The position numbers and the translations under genes were made by a program. A stretch of DNA of 15,014 nucleotides from JAAZXR01 sp040265175 (lineage in GTDB: Bacteria; Myxococcota_A; Polyangia; Nannocystales; Nannocystaceae). The stretch covers positions 1-15,014 of the forward strand of contig JBDQGY010000097.1 of the NCBI GenBank assembly GCA_040265175.1. The letters are read 5' to 3'. Positions 8,101 through 15,014 of the stretch are shown in pieces. The number at the start of each line of letters is the position of its first letter. Position 1 is the stretch's first letter. The notes under the pieces are model-generated. The model was not told where the DNA came from. It worked only from the letters and a program-made list of their open reading frames with translations, and did no database searches.

Positions 8101-9150
8101 ACGGCGACGAAGCTCGTCGTCCACATGCCGACGCGCGCCTTCTCCCACTCGAATCGCCATGGCGGAGATCAGGCGCTCGCGCAGCCCGAGCGCCCCGTTC
8201 ACCGCCTCGAACAGGGGCGCAACCCGCTCGTACTCCGGATCCACCTCGGCCGAGGTCGCCCGCACCCCTCTCAGATACTCGTTCCTCGCCTTCGTCCCGA
8301 TGGTGCCTCCGCGACCGCCTTGAGCCACCCATGCGCGCAGGTCGTCTGCTGCCCCCGCCGCCGTTTTCTTGTTGAGTTTTTTCCCATTCGTACCAACCAG
8401 AGAGCCGAGCCCCTGCAAGGCGTCTTCGCCGGCCCCAGAGTCGACGAAAGCTCCCGTAGAATCCACCGCGGCACACCAGCGGCGCGCGAGCGCGAGCGGC
8501 GTGTCAGGTAGGTCACTCAAGGTCGACGGCTCGGGACGGAGCGTCGGGGACACCGCGCCGGTCATCTCTTTCACCAAGTCCCGCATTCGGCCGGGCGCGA
8601 AGCCCAGCTCCTCCAGCGCGTTCACCTCTCGCTCCGTCGCCGCCGCGTAGGCGTTCGCCATGAGATCCGAGACGTACTCTTGTTGCAATTCGCTCGCGTC
8701 GGTGACCAGCTCCAGCTCGGCCTCTTGCCCCGATTCGAACGCGAACTGATCCAACATCCGCTGGGAGAAACCGTGAATGGTGGAGATGCTCGCACGGTCG
8801 AATCCCGACAGCGCCGCGTGCACGCGACGCAACCTCGTCTCACGCTCATCTTCGGGCTCGCAAAACTGCCGAACGAGCACCTCATCAGCCTCGGCGAGCG
8901 CCTCGGGTGTCCGGCAGGCCAGTTCAAGACACGCCCGCACGTCCACCAGCCGACGACGAATCCGATCCCGCAACTCGGAGGTCGCCGCGTTGGTGAAGGT
9001 GATCACCAATATACGGTCGATGGGCACCCCCTCGCACGCGACAAAGCGCGCCACGAGATGGGCGATCTGCCAGGTCTTTCCGGTCCCCGCGCTCGCCTCA
9101 AGCAAGAGCGGTCGCGTGAGGTCGAGGGATTCGTCGCCCGTCCAGGTCAT
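5152..9150 (-). CDS. recB: RecBCD exodeoxyribonuclease V, beta subunit RecB (3'-5' helicase and nuclease)
   Basis: RecB is the 3'-to-5' helicase and sole nuclease of RecBCD and, in E. coli, loads RecA after Chi. The 1332-residue product (E. coli 1180) carries UvrD-like motifs: Walker A ASAGTGKT (19-26), Ia ITFTNAAT (50-57), II DEFQD (389-393), III IGDPKQAIYAFR (416-427), IV NFRT (451-454), V WSSKGLEYPVVLLPF (762-776) and VI LLYVAMTRA (828-836). The C-terminal PD-(D/E)XK nuclease domain (about 1020-1332) retains GTWAH (His1029), GGYIDLVF (Asp1189), CDYKTN (Asp1213, Lys1215) and YYLQALVYQLALHR, equivalent to E. coli His956, Asp1067, Asp1080 and Lys1082, so it should be active. The helicase-nuclease linker is lengthened by a low-complexity acidic/Ala-rich stretch (about 957-1015). 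I chose ATG 9150 because it overlaps the recC stop and follows GGAGG; the frame open to 9213 is overlap with recC. Confidence 0.98.
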   Translation of the reverse strand: MTWTGDESLDLTRPLLLEASAGTGKTWQIAHLVARFVACEGVPIDRILVITFTNAATSELRDRIRRRLVDVRACLELACRTPEALAEADEVLVRQFCEPEDERETRLRRVHAALSGFDRASISTIHGFSQRMLDQFAFESGQEAELELVTDASELQQEYVSDLMANAYAAATEREVNALEELGFAPGRMRDLVKEMTGAVSPTLRPEPSTLSDLPDTPLALARRWCAAVDSTGAFVDSGAGEDALQGLGSLVGTNGKKLNKKTAAGAADDLRAWVAQGGRGGTIGTKARNEYLRGVRATSAEVDPEYERVAPLFEAVNGALGLRERLISAMAIRVGEGARRHVDDELRRRRLLTFNTILSRLAERIVDADSGAALAEAIRERYDVALVDEFQDTDAAQWAVLRAVFAHPSRRLLLIGDPKQAIYAFRDADIHVYLDAKHVTSAQQETMATNFRTDASLVDAMNHLWRADSGAFLTDDVEYVAVGARHADGRVHLPPCEDGRTRAALEIRWADVRTLRGEVPADGKETINKDAARFLAAGLCAREAAALLRSGGQFFSAKGGEPRPLRARDIAVLVSSHKEGNLVQRGLAARGIASVRGGQANVFLSEVTAWLKSWLQAVAAAGRSAEARFVYTCPLFGHTARELDAAMNEEGAEAWTEWVASLSGWLKQWSTDGFVRVFEAALDEYDVMERLLRRVAGERHATDLRHLMELCHAEERRTRVGPAGLAAWLEEQREAEGVAPSDEQLIRLERDDDAIQIVTIWSSKGLEYPVVLLPFCSLPYNFSDKGQPLRYHEGADLCLDLHPSTASPRAEAVEASLRERREEEMRLLYVAMTRAAHHTVAWHVAYKGASAASSSLGRLLFRERTQDGAVLHRGAESLGDLVAKELVFEDAAPRLDRLAATSNGTLAWTRASYLAPDDDEGAPTGGRREELPTEAWTRRSLRSAFVLTSYSGLSAGSSVDVDEPAREDTAAAILASAASGEAATGAGAMLAEPSGGRSMEGTDATTPQGSPLPLEGMRGGTDVGTWAHAVLEHLDFQTGDGLDGTRRADLVASLGARYGVQRPQDHALLGEALPAILATVMGHPEGGEADPLTGVALADIPRADRIDELRFDLRLGQGTDYLHKTPGSGGRVDEAEVHRALRDEHAASVREGDEHQAAYLEAVLSRASASGQAPIFWSMAGIMGGYIDLVFRVPKPGGDPQDPAAYRYYVCDYKTNYIKSRAPGAVATATQFTRPWMAWEMAHHGYYLQALVYQLALHRFLGARLGAAYSPREHLGGYVYLFLRGMTGASAVLDAPAVRGVYRGAWSAELMQAMDVALDGRSAARADGGAP

Positions 9151-9160
9151 CGCTCCCTCC
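9147..9160 (-). promoter_or_regulatory. recC-recB coupling junction: ATGA overlap with GGAGG ribosome-binding site
   Basis: On the minus strand GGAGG (9160-9156), inside the final Trp-Arg-Glu-Arg codons of recC, stands five bases before the recB ATG at 9150. That ATG overlaps the recC TGA (9149-9147). The arrangement repeats that at recB-recD, and it fixes the recB start. Confidence 0.9.
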
Positions 9161-12100
9161 AGGTCTTTTCGAACGCGTCGCGCTCCACCGACGCTCGAAG
9201 GAAGGGCAGCCACAGCGCCGCGGACAGCCCACGCAAACTCTCGGGACCCTCGCGCGCCATGGCCTCCTCCACGTCCAGCGTGCCAAACAAGGCGCCGGTG
9301 TAGGCGTCACCAAGATCTCCGAATCCAGAATAGCCACCGGTCATCTTGTCCACCGCGATCTTGACCAGCGACGAGGGCGGCGCCCCGTGGGCCGCGCCCT
9401 CCACTTCGATGCCTTCGCTGTGCATCGCGGCCGCGAGGGCCCGCGAGGTGTTGCCAAACAGCGGCAGCGGCTCGCATCGGAGTCGCATCCACAACTTCGC
9501 CACGCTCACCAGCTGCGCGCGGGCGGCCCCGGCGTCCATGTGGGGAGCGGAGAATCCCTCTTGTGCGTACGGGAGTTTAGATCGTGAGGGCGGCGGACCA
9601 AGAAGCTCCACGTCAAGATCGAGCCCCGATGCCTTTCCCGCCAGCAACGTCAACCACGCCATCAACTGTCGCCGGACGTTTCCAACGGAGGACGCCTCGC
9701 ACCTGGAGTGAAGCAACCGCTCCCCCGCCGCGGTCTCCAGCATACGAAGATCTTGCACGGTCCCCACGATGCGAAGATCCCCGGCGTCGATACTCACACC
9801 GACCCCCTCGCCGCCAAGGTCTCCCCTCGTGGCCGCGTGTGCCTCACTCAAGGGCAGCAGCGCCTCACATTCTTCCGCGAGCAGCACCTTGCCCCCTGCC
9901 GCCAAGGGCAACCGCCCTTCGCCATACATCTTCCCGTACAGCGCGTCGACCACCCCGCGCAGACGCTCCGTGGTGGTGCCCCCCGTCTGCTGAGCCGTCA
10001 ACATCGAAAGCGCCTCACCTTTGAGGGACCATCGCTCCAACGACTCGAGGCCGAGCGGCTCGCGTCCCGCGGGCGCCTCCTGCTCACGGCCCATGTACAT
10101 CCCGAGCCGGCCGCTCAAGTAGAGCCGCTGCGGATTTTGGAGCCCCATCGCCAGTTGACGGAGCGAGATGGTCTGAGGTGGGTTGGGCTCGGGCGGCAAC
10201 CTGCCGTCGCCATCCTCCACGACCATCAGTCCCGAAGAGACCGGCGATTGCTCCCCGAGCCGCTGCGCCTCCAGCATCGCGGCCGCGCGCTGGAGCCGAG
10301 CGTCAAAGACTCTCGGTGTCGCCCCCATGTGGGCGCCGAGTCCCCACGGTTGAAGCGGGTGCGCCCGGACGAACAGTCGCCCCGTCCCGTGATCGGTCTC
10401 TGATGGAGTGGTGGGGTGAGCGCGCGTCCACGCTTCGGTCAACACCTCTAGGATCTCTTCGACGGGGACCGCGGCGGGCGTTCGCTCGCCAGAGCGGACA
10501 TCAAATCCCGACCACAGGACCAGGAGATGATCCCGTGCAGACAGCATCGCCTCCAACAGCAAGTGTCGATCGATCTCACGGTTGTCGCGCTCGCCCGGCA
10601 GACGCTCGCCGAAAGGGTCCCAGGTCTTGGGCATGCTCCCGCGCGGGAAGGTGCCGTCATCCATTCCGAGCAGCGCCACGACGCGAAATGGGACCGAGCG
10701 CATGGGCTGCAACGCGCAGAGCGTGACCGCCCCGGTGATCGCCCGATCCCCCCGTTGGGGGATTTCAAAGTCACTCTTGAGCCACTGATAGACGGCGTCT
10801 CGACTCAGGCTTAGCGCCTCCTCCTTCTCACGGTCGAACTCCTCTTCGAATCGTTGCAGCCGATCGCGGACCTCGCGGCTCAGCCACGCGGCGTCCTCGC
10901 TGGTCTCCGTGAGCGCCGAGAGGACCGCCTCGAGTCGCCGGCGCCACCCGCTCGCGGCGGATGGGGTCGCGCACTGCGTGGTGAAGTCCGCGAGCAGCGA
11001 CACCACCTGGGCGAGCACCCCCGCGCAGCGACGCTGCTCCGGCGTGCGGAGCGGGACACCGACCACGTCTGCGCGCATGCCTCGCCGCCCGTCGACACCT
11101 TCGCCCTCGGCGCCCTCCATCGACAGGTGCATGGTCTCGTCGGGCATCAACGCGCCGAGCGCCAACCGCTCCAACCCGAAGCGGAGCGTATGCGAGTCCA
11201 GGGCCGGTTGGTCAAAGCGCGCGCGATCGTCCGCGTTAAAAGCCCATCGCATATTGCTGTCGACCACGAGCTCGCGCAGCGTCTCAAGGTCCTCGTATGC
11301 GACGCCAAAACGACGCCGCACGGGCTCGAGTCCGCACAAATCCAACACCGCCCCGCCGGTGACTCGCTCGCCACACAGCCGCAAGACCAACAGCATCACC
11401 TCTGCCACGGCGTTGGTCTGGGTCAGACCCCGATCGCTCACCGACACTGGAATCGCCGGCAGACCCCGAGGCGGGTCGGACCTCTCCCCCTCAACCTCGA
11501 CCGCGACGCCGGTCCTCGCAAACACCGCCGAGATGAGCGGTCCGTAGGTGTCGACGTCGGGGGTCATGACGAGGATGTGCCGGGGTTCGAGAGAGGGGTC
11601 CGCCTCGAAGCGCTCAAGCAGCAGATCGCGCAGCACCTCACACTGCCGCATCGGACCAAACGTGGCGTGGAACCCCAGCGTTGGGTCGCGAACCTCCCCG
11701 CCATCCGGGGCGCCGTCGGGCGGCGGCAGCGCGGCGAGCTTTTCGGCGAGCTCCGCGCGAGTCTCGGCGCGCCGAATCCATGACTGCAAGACGTTCAGCC
11801 AGGTCACCCCGCGCTCCAAGGGCTCGCGGGACTCCACCTCGTCGCCCTCGTAGCCCACCTCCTCCAACCAGAACTGCACATCTCGGCTGGGCATACCGAG
11901 CGACGCCAACAGAGGGTTTTGAGACTCGTACTCCCGAATTCGTGCGGCGTAGTCTTCGTAGCGGGTCACCGCGCGCAGCGCCGCAACCTGCTCCCCGTGG
12001 CTGTGGATATGCTGCCACCAGGTGTCCGAGGGCACCATCAAGAACAGGTGTACGTCGATGTGTTGAGCGATGGCCCGGACCCGCGCGCGGTCCCCTGCGC

Positions 12101-12818
12101 CCAGCGTGGACAGACCAAACAGGCACATTGTGCTGCGCGACGCCCACGGCGGCGGGGTGGTGAGCGACTCGCAGGCCTCAAGCAGCCGCGCGGGACTGGC
12201 GGGGTCTTCGTGCACCAAAAGCCCCCTCAACAAGACCGCGAGCCAACGATACTCTTTTGACGCCTCCTCGGGATGGCGGGACCAGGCCAGGGCCATCTCA
12301 TGGCGGTCATGCAAGAGGCGATCGAGGACATCCGCTACCTGGCCTGCGAACGTCAGCTCACGTGCCTGCACCACCTGACCATCGTCGGCGGCGCTCTTCG
12401 TTTCCCCGCTCCCCGAGCCGTTCGGTCGGAGATAGCGGCGGACCCGCTCAAAGGGCGCCGTCTCCAGTTCCGCTCGGATGAGCCCCACCACCCGAGACAC
12501 GAGCTCTCGCTTGCTCCAGCCCCTGCCCGCCGTCGCGGCAGTCGGAGACCAAAGATACGGACCCAAGGCGTCCCGCGATGACGCCGTGAGCCAACGGATG
12601 GCGCCGTCGAGCGCCTGCGCCGAGAATGGAAATTCCATCCGTGCCGCGACGCCATCCCGCGTCGCAAACTCATATCGCAGCCAACGCGCCATCCCTTGAC
12701 TGCCCACGACGACCGCCGCGGGCTCGAACGGATCTCGCGACGCGGTCTCGCTCAACACCCTGGCGAGGGCTGCGTGGAGCGTCTCGATGTGATTGGAACG
12801 GTGAACAAAGAGGGGCAT
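9147..12818 (-). CDS. recC: RecBCD exodeoxyribonuclease V, gamma subunit RecC (Chi-scanning scaffold)
   Basis: RecC holds RecB and RecD together, splits the duplex and, in E. coli, reads Chi in the 3' strand. The 1223-residue product (E. coli 1122) starts MPLFVHRSNHIETLH, aligning with E. coli MLRVYHSNRLDVLEAL. It continues with RDPFEPAAVVVGSQGMARWL (about residues 28-47), the degenerate helicase-like N-terminus in which the ATP-binding loop is lost, as expected for RecC. The diagnostic central block is CALQPMRSVPFRVVALLGMDDGTFPR (about 700-726; Met706, GMDDG 718-722), followed by a DNREIDRHLLLEAMLSARD segment. The C-terminal third is the inactivated nuclease-like part. I chose ATG 12818 from this alignment; the frame is open far upstream but that is antisense to the next gene. 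No ribosome-binding site is evident at this start. The Chi sequence recognised in this organism cannot be read from the protein. Confidence 0.97.
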   Translation of the reverse strand: MPLFVHRSNHIETLHAALARVLSETASRDPFEPAAVVVGSQGMARWLRYEFATRDGVAARMEFPFSAQALDGAIRWLTASSRDALGPYLWSPTAATAGRGWSKRELVSRVVGLIRAELETAPFERVRRYLRPNGSGSGETKSAADDGQVVQARELTFAGQVADVLDRLLHDRHEMALAWSRHPEEASKEYRWLAVLLRGLLVHEDPASPARLLEACESLTTPPPWASRSTMCLFGLSTLGAGDRARVRAIAQHIDVHLFLMVPSDTWWQHIHSHGEQVAALRAVTRYEDYAARIREYESQNPLLASLGMPSRDVQFWLEEVGYEGDEVESREPLERGVTWLNVLQSWIRRAETRAELAEKLAALPPPDGAPDGGEVRDPTLGFHATFGPMRQCEVLRDLLLERFEADPSLEPRHILVMTPDVDTYGPLISAVFARTGVAVEVEGERSDPPRGLPAIPVSVSDRGLTQTNAVAEVMLLVLRLCGERVTGGAVLDLCGLEPVRRRFGVAYEDLETLRELVVDSNMRWAFNADDRARFDQPALDSHTLRFGLERLALGALMPDETMHLSMEGAEGEGVDGRRGMRADVVGVPLRTPEQRRCAGVLAQVVSLLADFTTQCATPSAASGWRRRLEAVLSALTETSEDAAWLSREVRDRLQRFEEEFDREKEEALSLSRDAVYQWLKSDFEIPQRGDRAITGAVTLCALQPMRSVPFRVVALLGMDDGTFPRGSMPKTWDPFGERLPGERDNREIDRHLLLEAMLSARDHLLVLWSGFDVRSGERTPAAVPVEEILEVLTEAWTRAHPTTPSETDHGTGRLFVRAHPLQPWGLGAHMGATPRVFDARLQRAAAMLEAQRLGEQSPVSSGLMVVEDGDGRLPPEPNPPQTISLRQLAMGLQNPQRLYLSGRLGMYMGREQEAPAGREPLGLESLERWSLKGEALSMLTAQQTGGTTTERLRGVVDALYGKMYGEGRLPLAAGGKVLLAEECEALLPLSEAHAATRGDLGGEGVGVSIDAGDLRIVGTVQDLRMLETAAGERLLHSRCEASSVGNVRRQLMAWLTLLAGKASGLDLDVELLGPPPSRSKLPYAQEGFSAPHMDAGAARAQLVSVAKLWMRLRCEPLPLFGNTSRALAAAMHSEGIEVEGAAHGAPPSSLVKIAVDKMTGGYSGFGDLGDAYTGALFGTLDVEEAMAREGPESLRGLSAALWLPFLRASVERDAFEKTWRER

Positions 12819-13091
12819 AAAGACGAAGGTCGCGGCGCGCGGCAGTCCATCGCGTGGGCAACCAAGAGATTGCCACGACCCCGTACTCCCGGGGGGACCA
12901 TGTGCCTCCCCGCGGCGAAACCTTCGTTTTAAGCCTCTTGTGGGCGGTTCGCAGCCTCCGACTGCGCAACGAACACGCCCCCCCCCCACACACACACGTC
13001 GTTTCGCCCTCCGACCCGAATCCATCCGCGACAGGCTTCGCCACTCCACACCGCATCCAAGGTACCCTCGAAGTCTGGAACGAGACGAACC
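12819..13091. promoter_or_regulatory. Divergent intergenic region between recC and the secreted-protein gene
   Basis: This 273-bp gap must hold the promoters for the recCBD operon (leftward) and for the secreted protein (rightward), because the two genes point away from each other. I cannot identify a convincing -35/-10 pair for either. It contains a C10-(CA)5 tract (12978-12997) and an eight-base inverted repeat in the presumed recC leader, ACGAAGGT at 12823-12830 and ACCTTCGT at 12920-12927. The copy next to recC ends five bases before its ATG, so pairing in the mRNA could in principle hide the start. That is speculative. Confidence 0.55.
12978..12997. repeat. C10 homopolymer followed by a (CA)5 dinucleotide run
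   Basis: Ten cytosines (12978-12987) run directly into alternating CACACACACAC (12987-12997). The tract is about 95 bases upstream of the secreted-protein ATG and about 160 bases upstream of the recC ATG. Homopolymer and dinucleotide tracts are prone to slipped-strand length change. Here such change would alter promoter or leader spacing without touching a reading frame. It could equally be a sequencing error hot spot. Confidence 0.93.
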
Positions 13092-15014
13092 ATGAAGCGG
13101 AGCCTCTATCTTATCCCATGCATTGTTGCCTTGTCCCTGGCGCGGCCCGCACTCGCCGACGACTTCACGACCGGAGCGCTCATCATCCCGATGGACACCT
13201 CGCTCCAAGACGACGGGATGTTTGAGGCCTATGGGCTGGTCTACGAGCTGCTCCGCAACGGCGTCCCGGTACGCTGGGCGATCAGCCCCTCGAAGGCGAC
13301 CTTCTACGACGGGGTCACCTTGACCCCCGACTCGACCGACTTCACCGCGACCGCCCAAAACTTCGGAGCGATCGGGACGATAAGCACCTTCGACTACCGC
13401 GGTGGACCATTTATCGTCGACGCTAACGACGCGGCCGCAGCGGCGACGATCATCACATCTTGGCAAGCGTCCACGAACGCCTCCACGGGCGCGAACTCGT
13501 CCGTCGTCGTGCATCGCGCCACTGCAGATTTCACAGCCCCCATCGCCCGCTATCTCATCGCCGCCCCCACCATCGCGATGATGGCGGACGGAAAACAAGA
13601 TATCGCGCGCGGCTACCTTCAGGCGGCGTGGATCCCCGACTCCACGGGCGACATGGACTGGCCCGACCAACCAAACGCGTGTCCAGGACCGCGCGACGAC
13701 ACCGTCGGAAGCCCCGACATGCTGCGCCCGTGCGACATCGCCGGCGCGACCACGGATCCCGCCCACAACGACGGCCTCCTCTTCGACCAAGATGGCGACC
13801 CCACCTACTGTCAATTTATGTCGATGCATTGGGGAATCAACGACGCGCAGGCGATCCCGGAGACCGTCGCCGAACTGCGAGAGTTTTTGACCTTCCCCAC
13901 CCACCTGTACGCCGAATGTCAGGCCGTGAACGCCTTCGAGAATTTGGTAACGGAGACGACCGCCATCGACTGCTCGGCGAACGGCCACGCGACCTGCGAA
14001 GCCATCGATCCCACCCTCCGCTGCAGCGAAGACAACCAGCTGTGCGGGGAGGCGACCGGATTTTTCTTGACCTCCCACGGCTACGTGATCGGGTCGCAAG
14101 AAAAAGATAACAAGCTCGAGTACTACAACTTCCAAGAGCCCTACGCCCAACTTGACGGCGGCTTCACCACGGTCGGGGGCAGCGAACCAGCCTACAGCAT
14201 CCCTACAGGCGCCGACTGTACCGCCCTCGCGGGCGACACCGCGTGCACCTACAAAAACGGTGACGTGGTGATGATCACCGCGGACAACGACGACAACCCG
14301 CTCACAGACGACCGGGGTGTGGACGACCTGTGGATGACGGGATTTCTCGACGGGGAGTGCCCCCCCTTCGCGGAGGTGTGCGACCAGACCGGTAAAGTCA
14401 GTTACCTCGGTGGCCATGAGTACAAGCCCAACCAGCCGCTCTCCTCCAACACAAACGGCCAAGGAGCCCGGCTGTTCCTGAACTCCTTGTTCGAGGCGCC
14501 GTGTGCCACGAACGCGGGTCATCCGACCATCTCGCTCACCAAGACGGCGGGCACGGTAGACCCCAACGGGGTGGTCACCTTTACGATCAACGTCTCCAAC
14601 GCGGGGCCGGCCACTGCCTACTCCGCGACGCTCAGTGACACGCTCCCGGCGAATACATCCTTCGTGAGCGCCTCGAACGGGGGCGCCGAAACCAGCCCAG
14701 GCTCGGGAATTGTGGCATGGGACCTCGAGAATCTAGGATATCTAGAGAGCCAATCGATCTCGTTGACCTTGCAACTCGACGTCTGCGGTGACTTCGACAA
14801 CCAAGCATTCCTCGACTTTTTTGTCGGAGTCACTCCAGAATCGCAGGTGTCCAATGTCGCCCAAGTCAGCTACTGCAACGGCGACGGCGACGGCGACGGC
14901 GACGGCGCCGGCGACGGCGACGGCGACCCCTCCACCACTGGCGACGGCGACGGCGACGGCGACGCCTCCACCACAGGCGACGGCGACGGCGTCGGCGGCG
15001 CCTCCGGCCCGGGG
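13092..15014 (+). CDS. Secreted DUF11-domain protein with Gly-Asp linker, 3' end outside window
   Basis: The frame runs from ATG 13092 for 641 codons to the window edge with no stop. A cleavable signal peptide is clear: MKR, a hydrophobic core, then A-L-A22 before Asp-Asp. Residues 23-475 form a large Asp/Thr/Cys-rich region, beginning with GALIIPMDTSLQDDG and AYGLVYELLRNGVPV, whose strand-helix pattern suggests a Rossmann- or amidotransferase-like fold, without catalytic residues I can name. It ends with SYLGGHEY and GARLFLNSLFEAPC, motifs I associate with myxobacterial DUF11 proteins. Residues about 477-570 are a DUF11-like Ig-type domain (ISLTKTAG, NVSNAGPATAY, SDTLPANTSF). From 597 on there is a Gly-Asp linker broken by PSTT and ASTT. 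By analogy a cell-surface anchor such as a MYXO-CTERM tail may follow beyond the edge. GAG seven bases before the ATG is a weak ribosome-binding site. Function is unknown; it is likely exported to the surface. Confidence 0.9.
   Translation, partial: MKRSLYLIPCIVALSLARPALADDFTTGALIIPMDTSLQDDGMFEAYGLVYELLRNGVPVRWAISPSKATFYDGVTLTPDSTDFTATAQNFGAIGTISTFDYRGGPFIVDANDAAAAATIITSWQASTNASTGANSSVVVHRATADFTAPIARYLIAAPTIAMMADGKQDIARGYLQAAWIPDSTGDMDWPDQPNACPGPRDDTVGSPDMLRPCDIAGATTDPAHNDGLLFDQDGDPTYCQFMSMHWGINDAQAIPETVAELREFLTFPTHLYAECQAVNAFENLVTETTAIDCSANGHATCEAIDPTLRCSEDNQLCGEATGFFLTSHGYVIGSQEKDNKLEYYNFQEPYAQLDGGFTTVGGSEPAYSIPTGADCTALAGDTACTYKNGDVVMITADNDDNPLTDDRGVDDLWMTGFLDGECPPFAEVCDQTGKVSYLGGHEYKPNQPLSSNTNGQGARLFLNSLFEAPCATNAGHPTISLTKTAGTVDPNGVVTFTINVSNAGPATAYSATLSDTLPANTSFVSASNGGAETSPGSGIVAWDLENLGYLESQSISLTLQLDVCGDFDNQAFLDFFVGVTPESQVSNVAQVSYCNGDGDGDGDGAGDGDGDPSTTGDGDGDGDASTTGDGDGVGGASGPG
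14880..14995 (+). repeat. GGCGAC hexanucleotide arrays coding Gly-Asp linker with STT spacers
   Basis: On the plus strand GGCGAC units form three blocks coding Gly-Asp runs, separated by CCCTCCACCACT and GCCTCCACCACA (Pro/Ala-Ser-Thr-Thr). A single Asp-to-Ala change breaks the first block. The frame is preserved throughout. The unit and even the Thr-Thr-Gly-Asp-Gly-Asp flank match the linker of the left-edge lipoprotein (residues 48-53 there: TTGDGD), but on the opposite strand. Confidence 0.92.

Noticed and set aside
12819..14522. The recC frame stays open for 568 more codons upstream, suggesting a giant 1791-residue fusion.
   Set aside because: The extension is antisense to the well-supported secreted-protein gene, crosses the intergenic region, has no family resemblance, and the RecC N-terminus aligns at Met 12818. 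It reflects GC-rich third-position bias.

Overview
The window looks like a high-GC myxobacterial genome fragment, probably from or near the Nannocystaceae (Plesiocystis/Enhygromyxa/Nannocystis). The grounds are GC-rich coding, several acidic lipoprotein or secreted proteins, and long Gly-Asp hexanucleotide-coded linkers, a habit I associate with that group. This placement is inference; there is no rRNA or marker gene here to prove it.

The core is a complete RecBCD exonuclease/helicase operon on the minus strand, in the order recC (12818 to 9147), recB (9150 to 5152), recD (5155 to 3074). Both junctions are 4-base ATGA stop/start overlaps. Each is preceded by a GGAGG ribosome-binding site inside the end of the upstream gene, so the three subunits are probably translationally coupled. 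All helicase motifs of RecB and RecD and the RecB nuclease residues are present, so the enzyme should be functional: a double-strand-end resection machine feeding RecA-dependent repair. No ptrA-like protease gene lies between recC and recB, unlike in E. coli.

Downstream on the same strand come a small cysteine-rich lipoprotein (2164-2913) and a conserved uncharacterised protein (423-2000). The latter joins a coiled-coil region, three exact-period 27-residue 'FSLD..SALSRL' repeats and a PD-(D/E)XK-like nuclease-type domain. Gaps of about 160 bp separate them from each other and from recD, so they need not belong to the rec operon. At the left edge is the N-terminus of another minus-strand lipoprotein with a (Gly-Asp)8 linker (1-259, cut by the window).

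On the plus strand, divergent from recC across 273 bp, is a long secreted protein (13092 to beyond the end) with a signal peptide, a large Asp/Cys-rich N-terminal region, a DUF11-like domain and a Gly-Asp linker. The divergent intergenic region contains a C10 tract abutting a (CA)5 run. Both window edges fall in or beside GGCGAC hexamer arrays in opposite orientation. This may mean the window is a contig that ended at low-complexity repeats.

I found no RNA genes, CRISPR arrays, insertion sequences or transposases. No gene-free stretch exceeds 300 bases; the four intergenic gaps are 260-422, 2001-2163, 2914-3073 and 12819-13091. I do not see a clearly new multi-gene system. The best candidate for something undescribed is the repeat/coiled-coil/nuclease-like protein at 423-2000.
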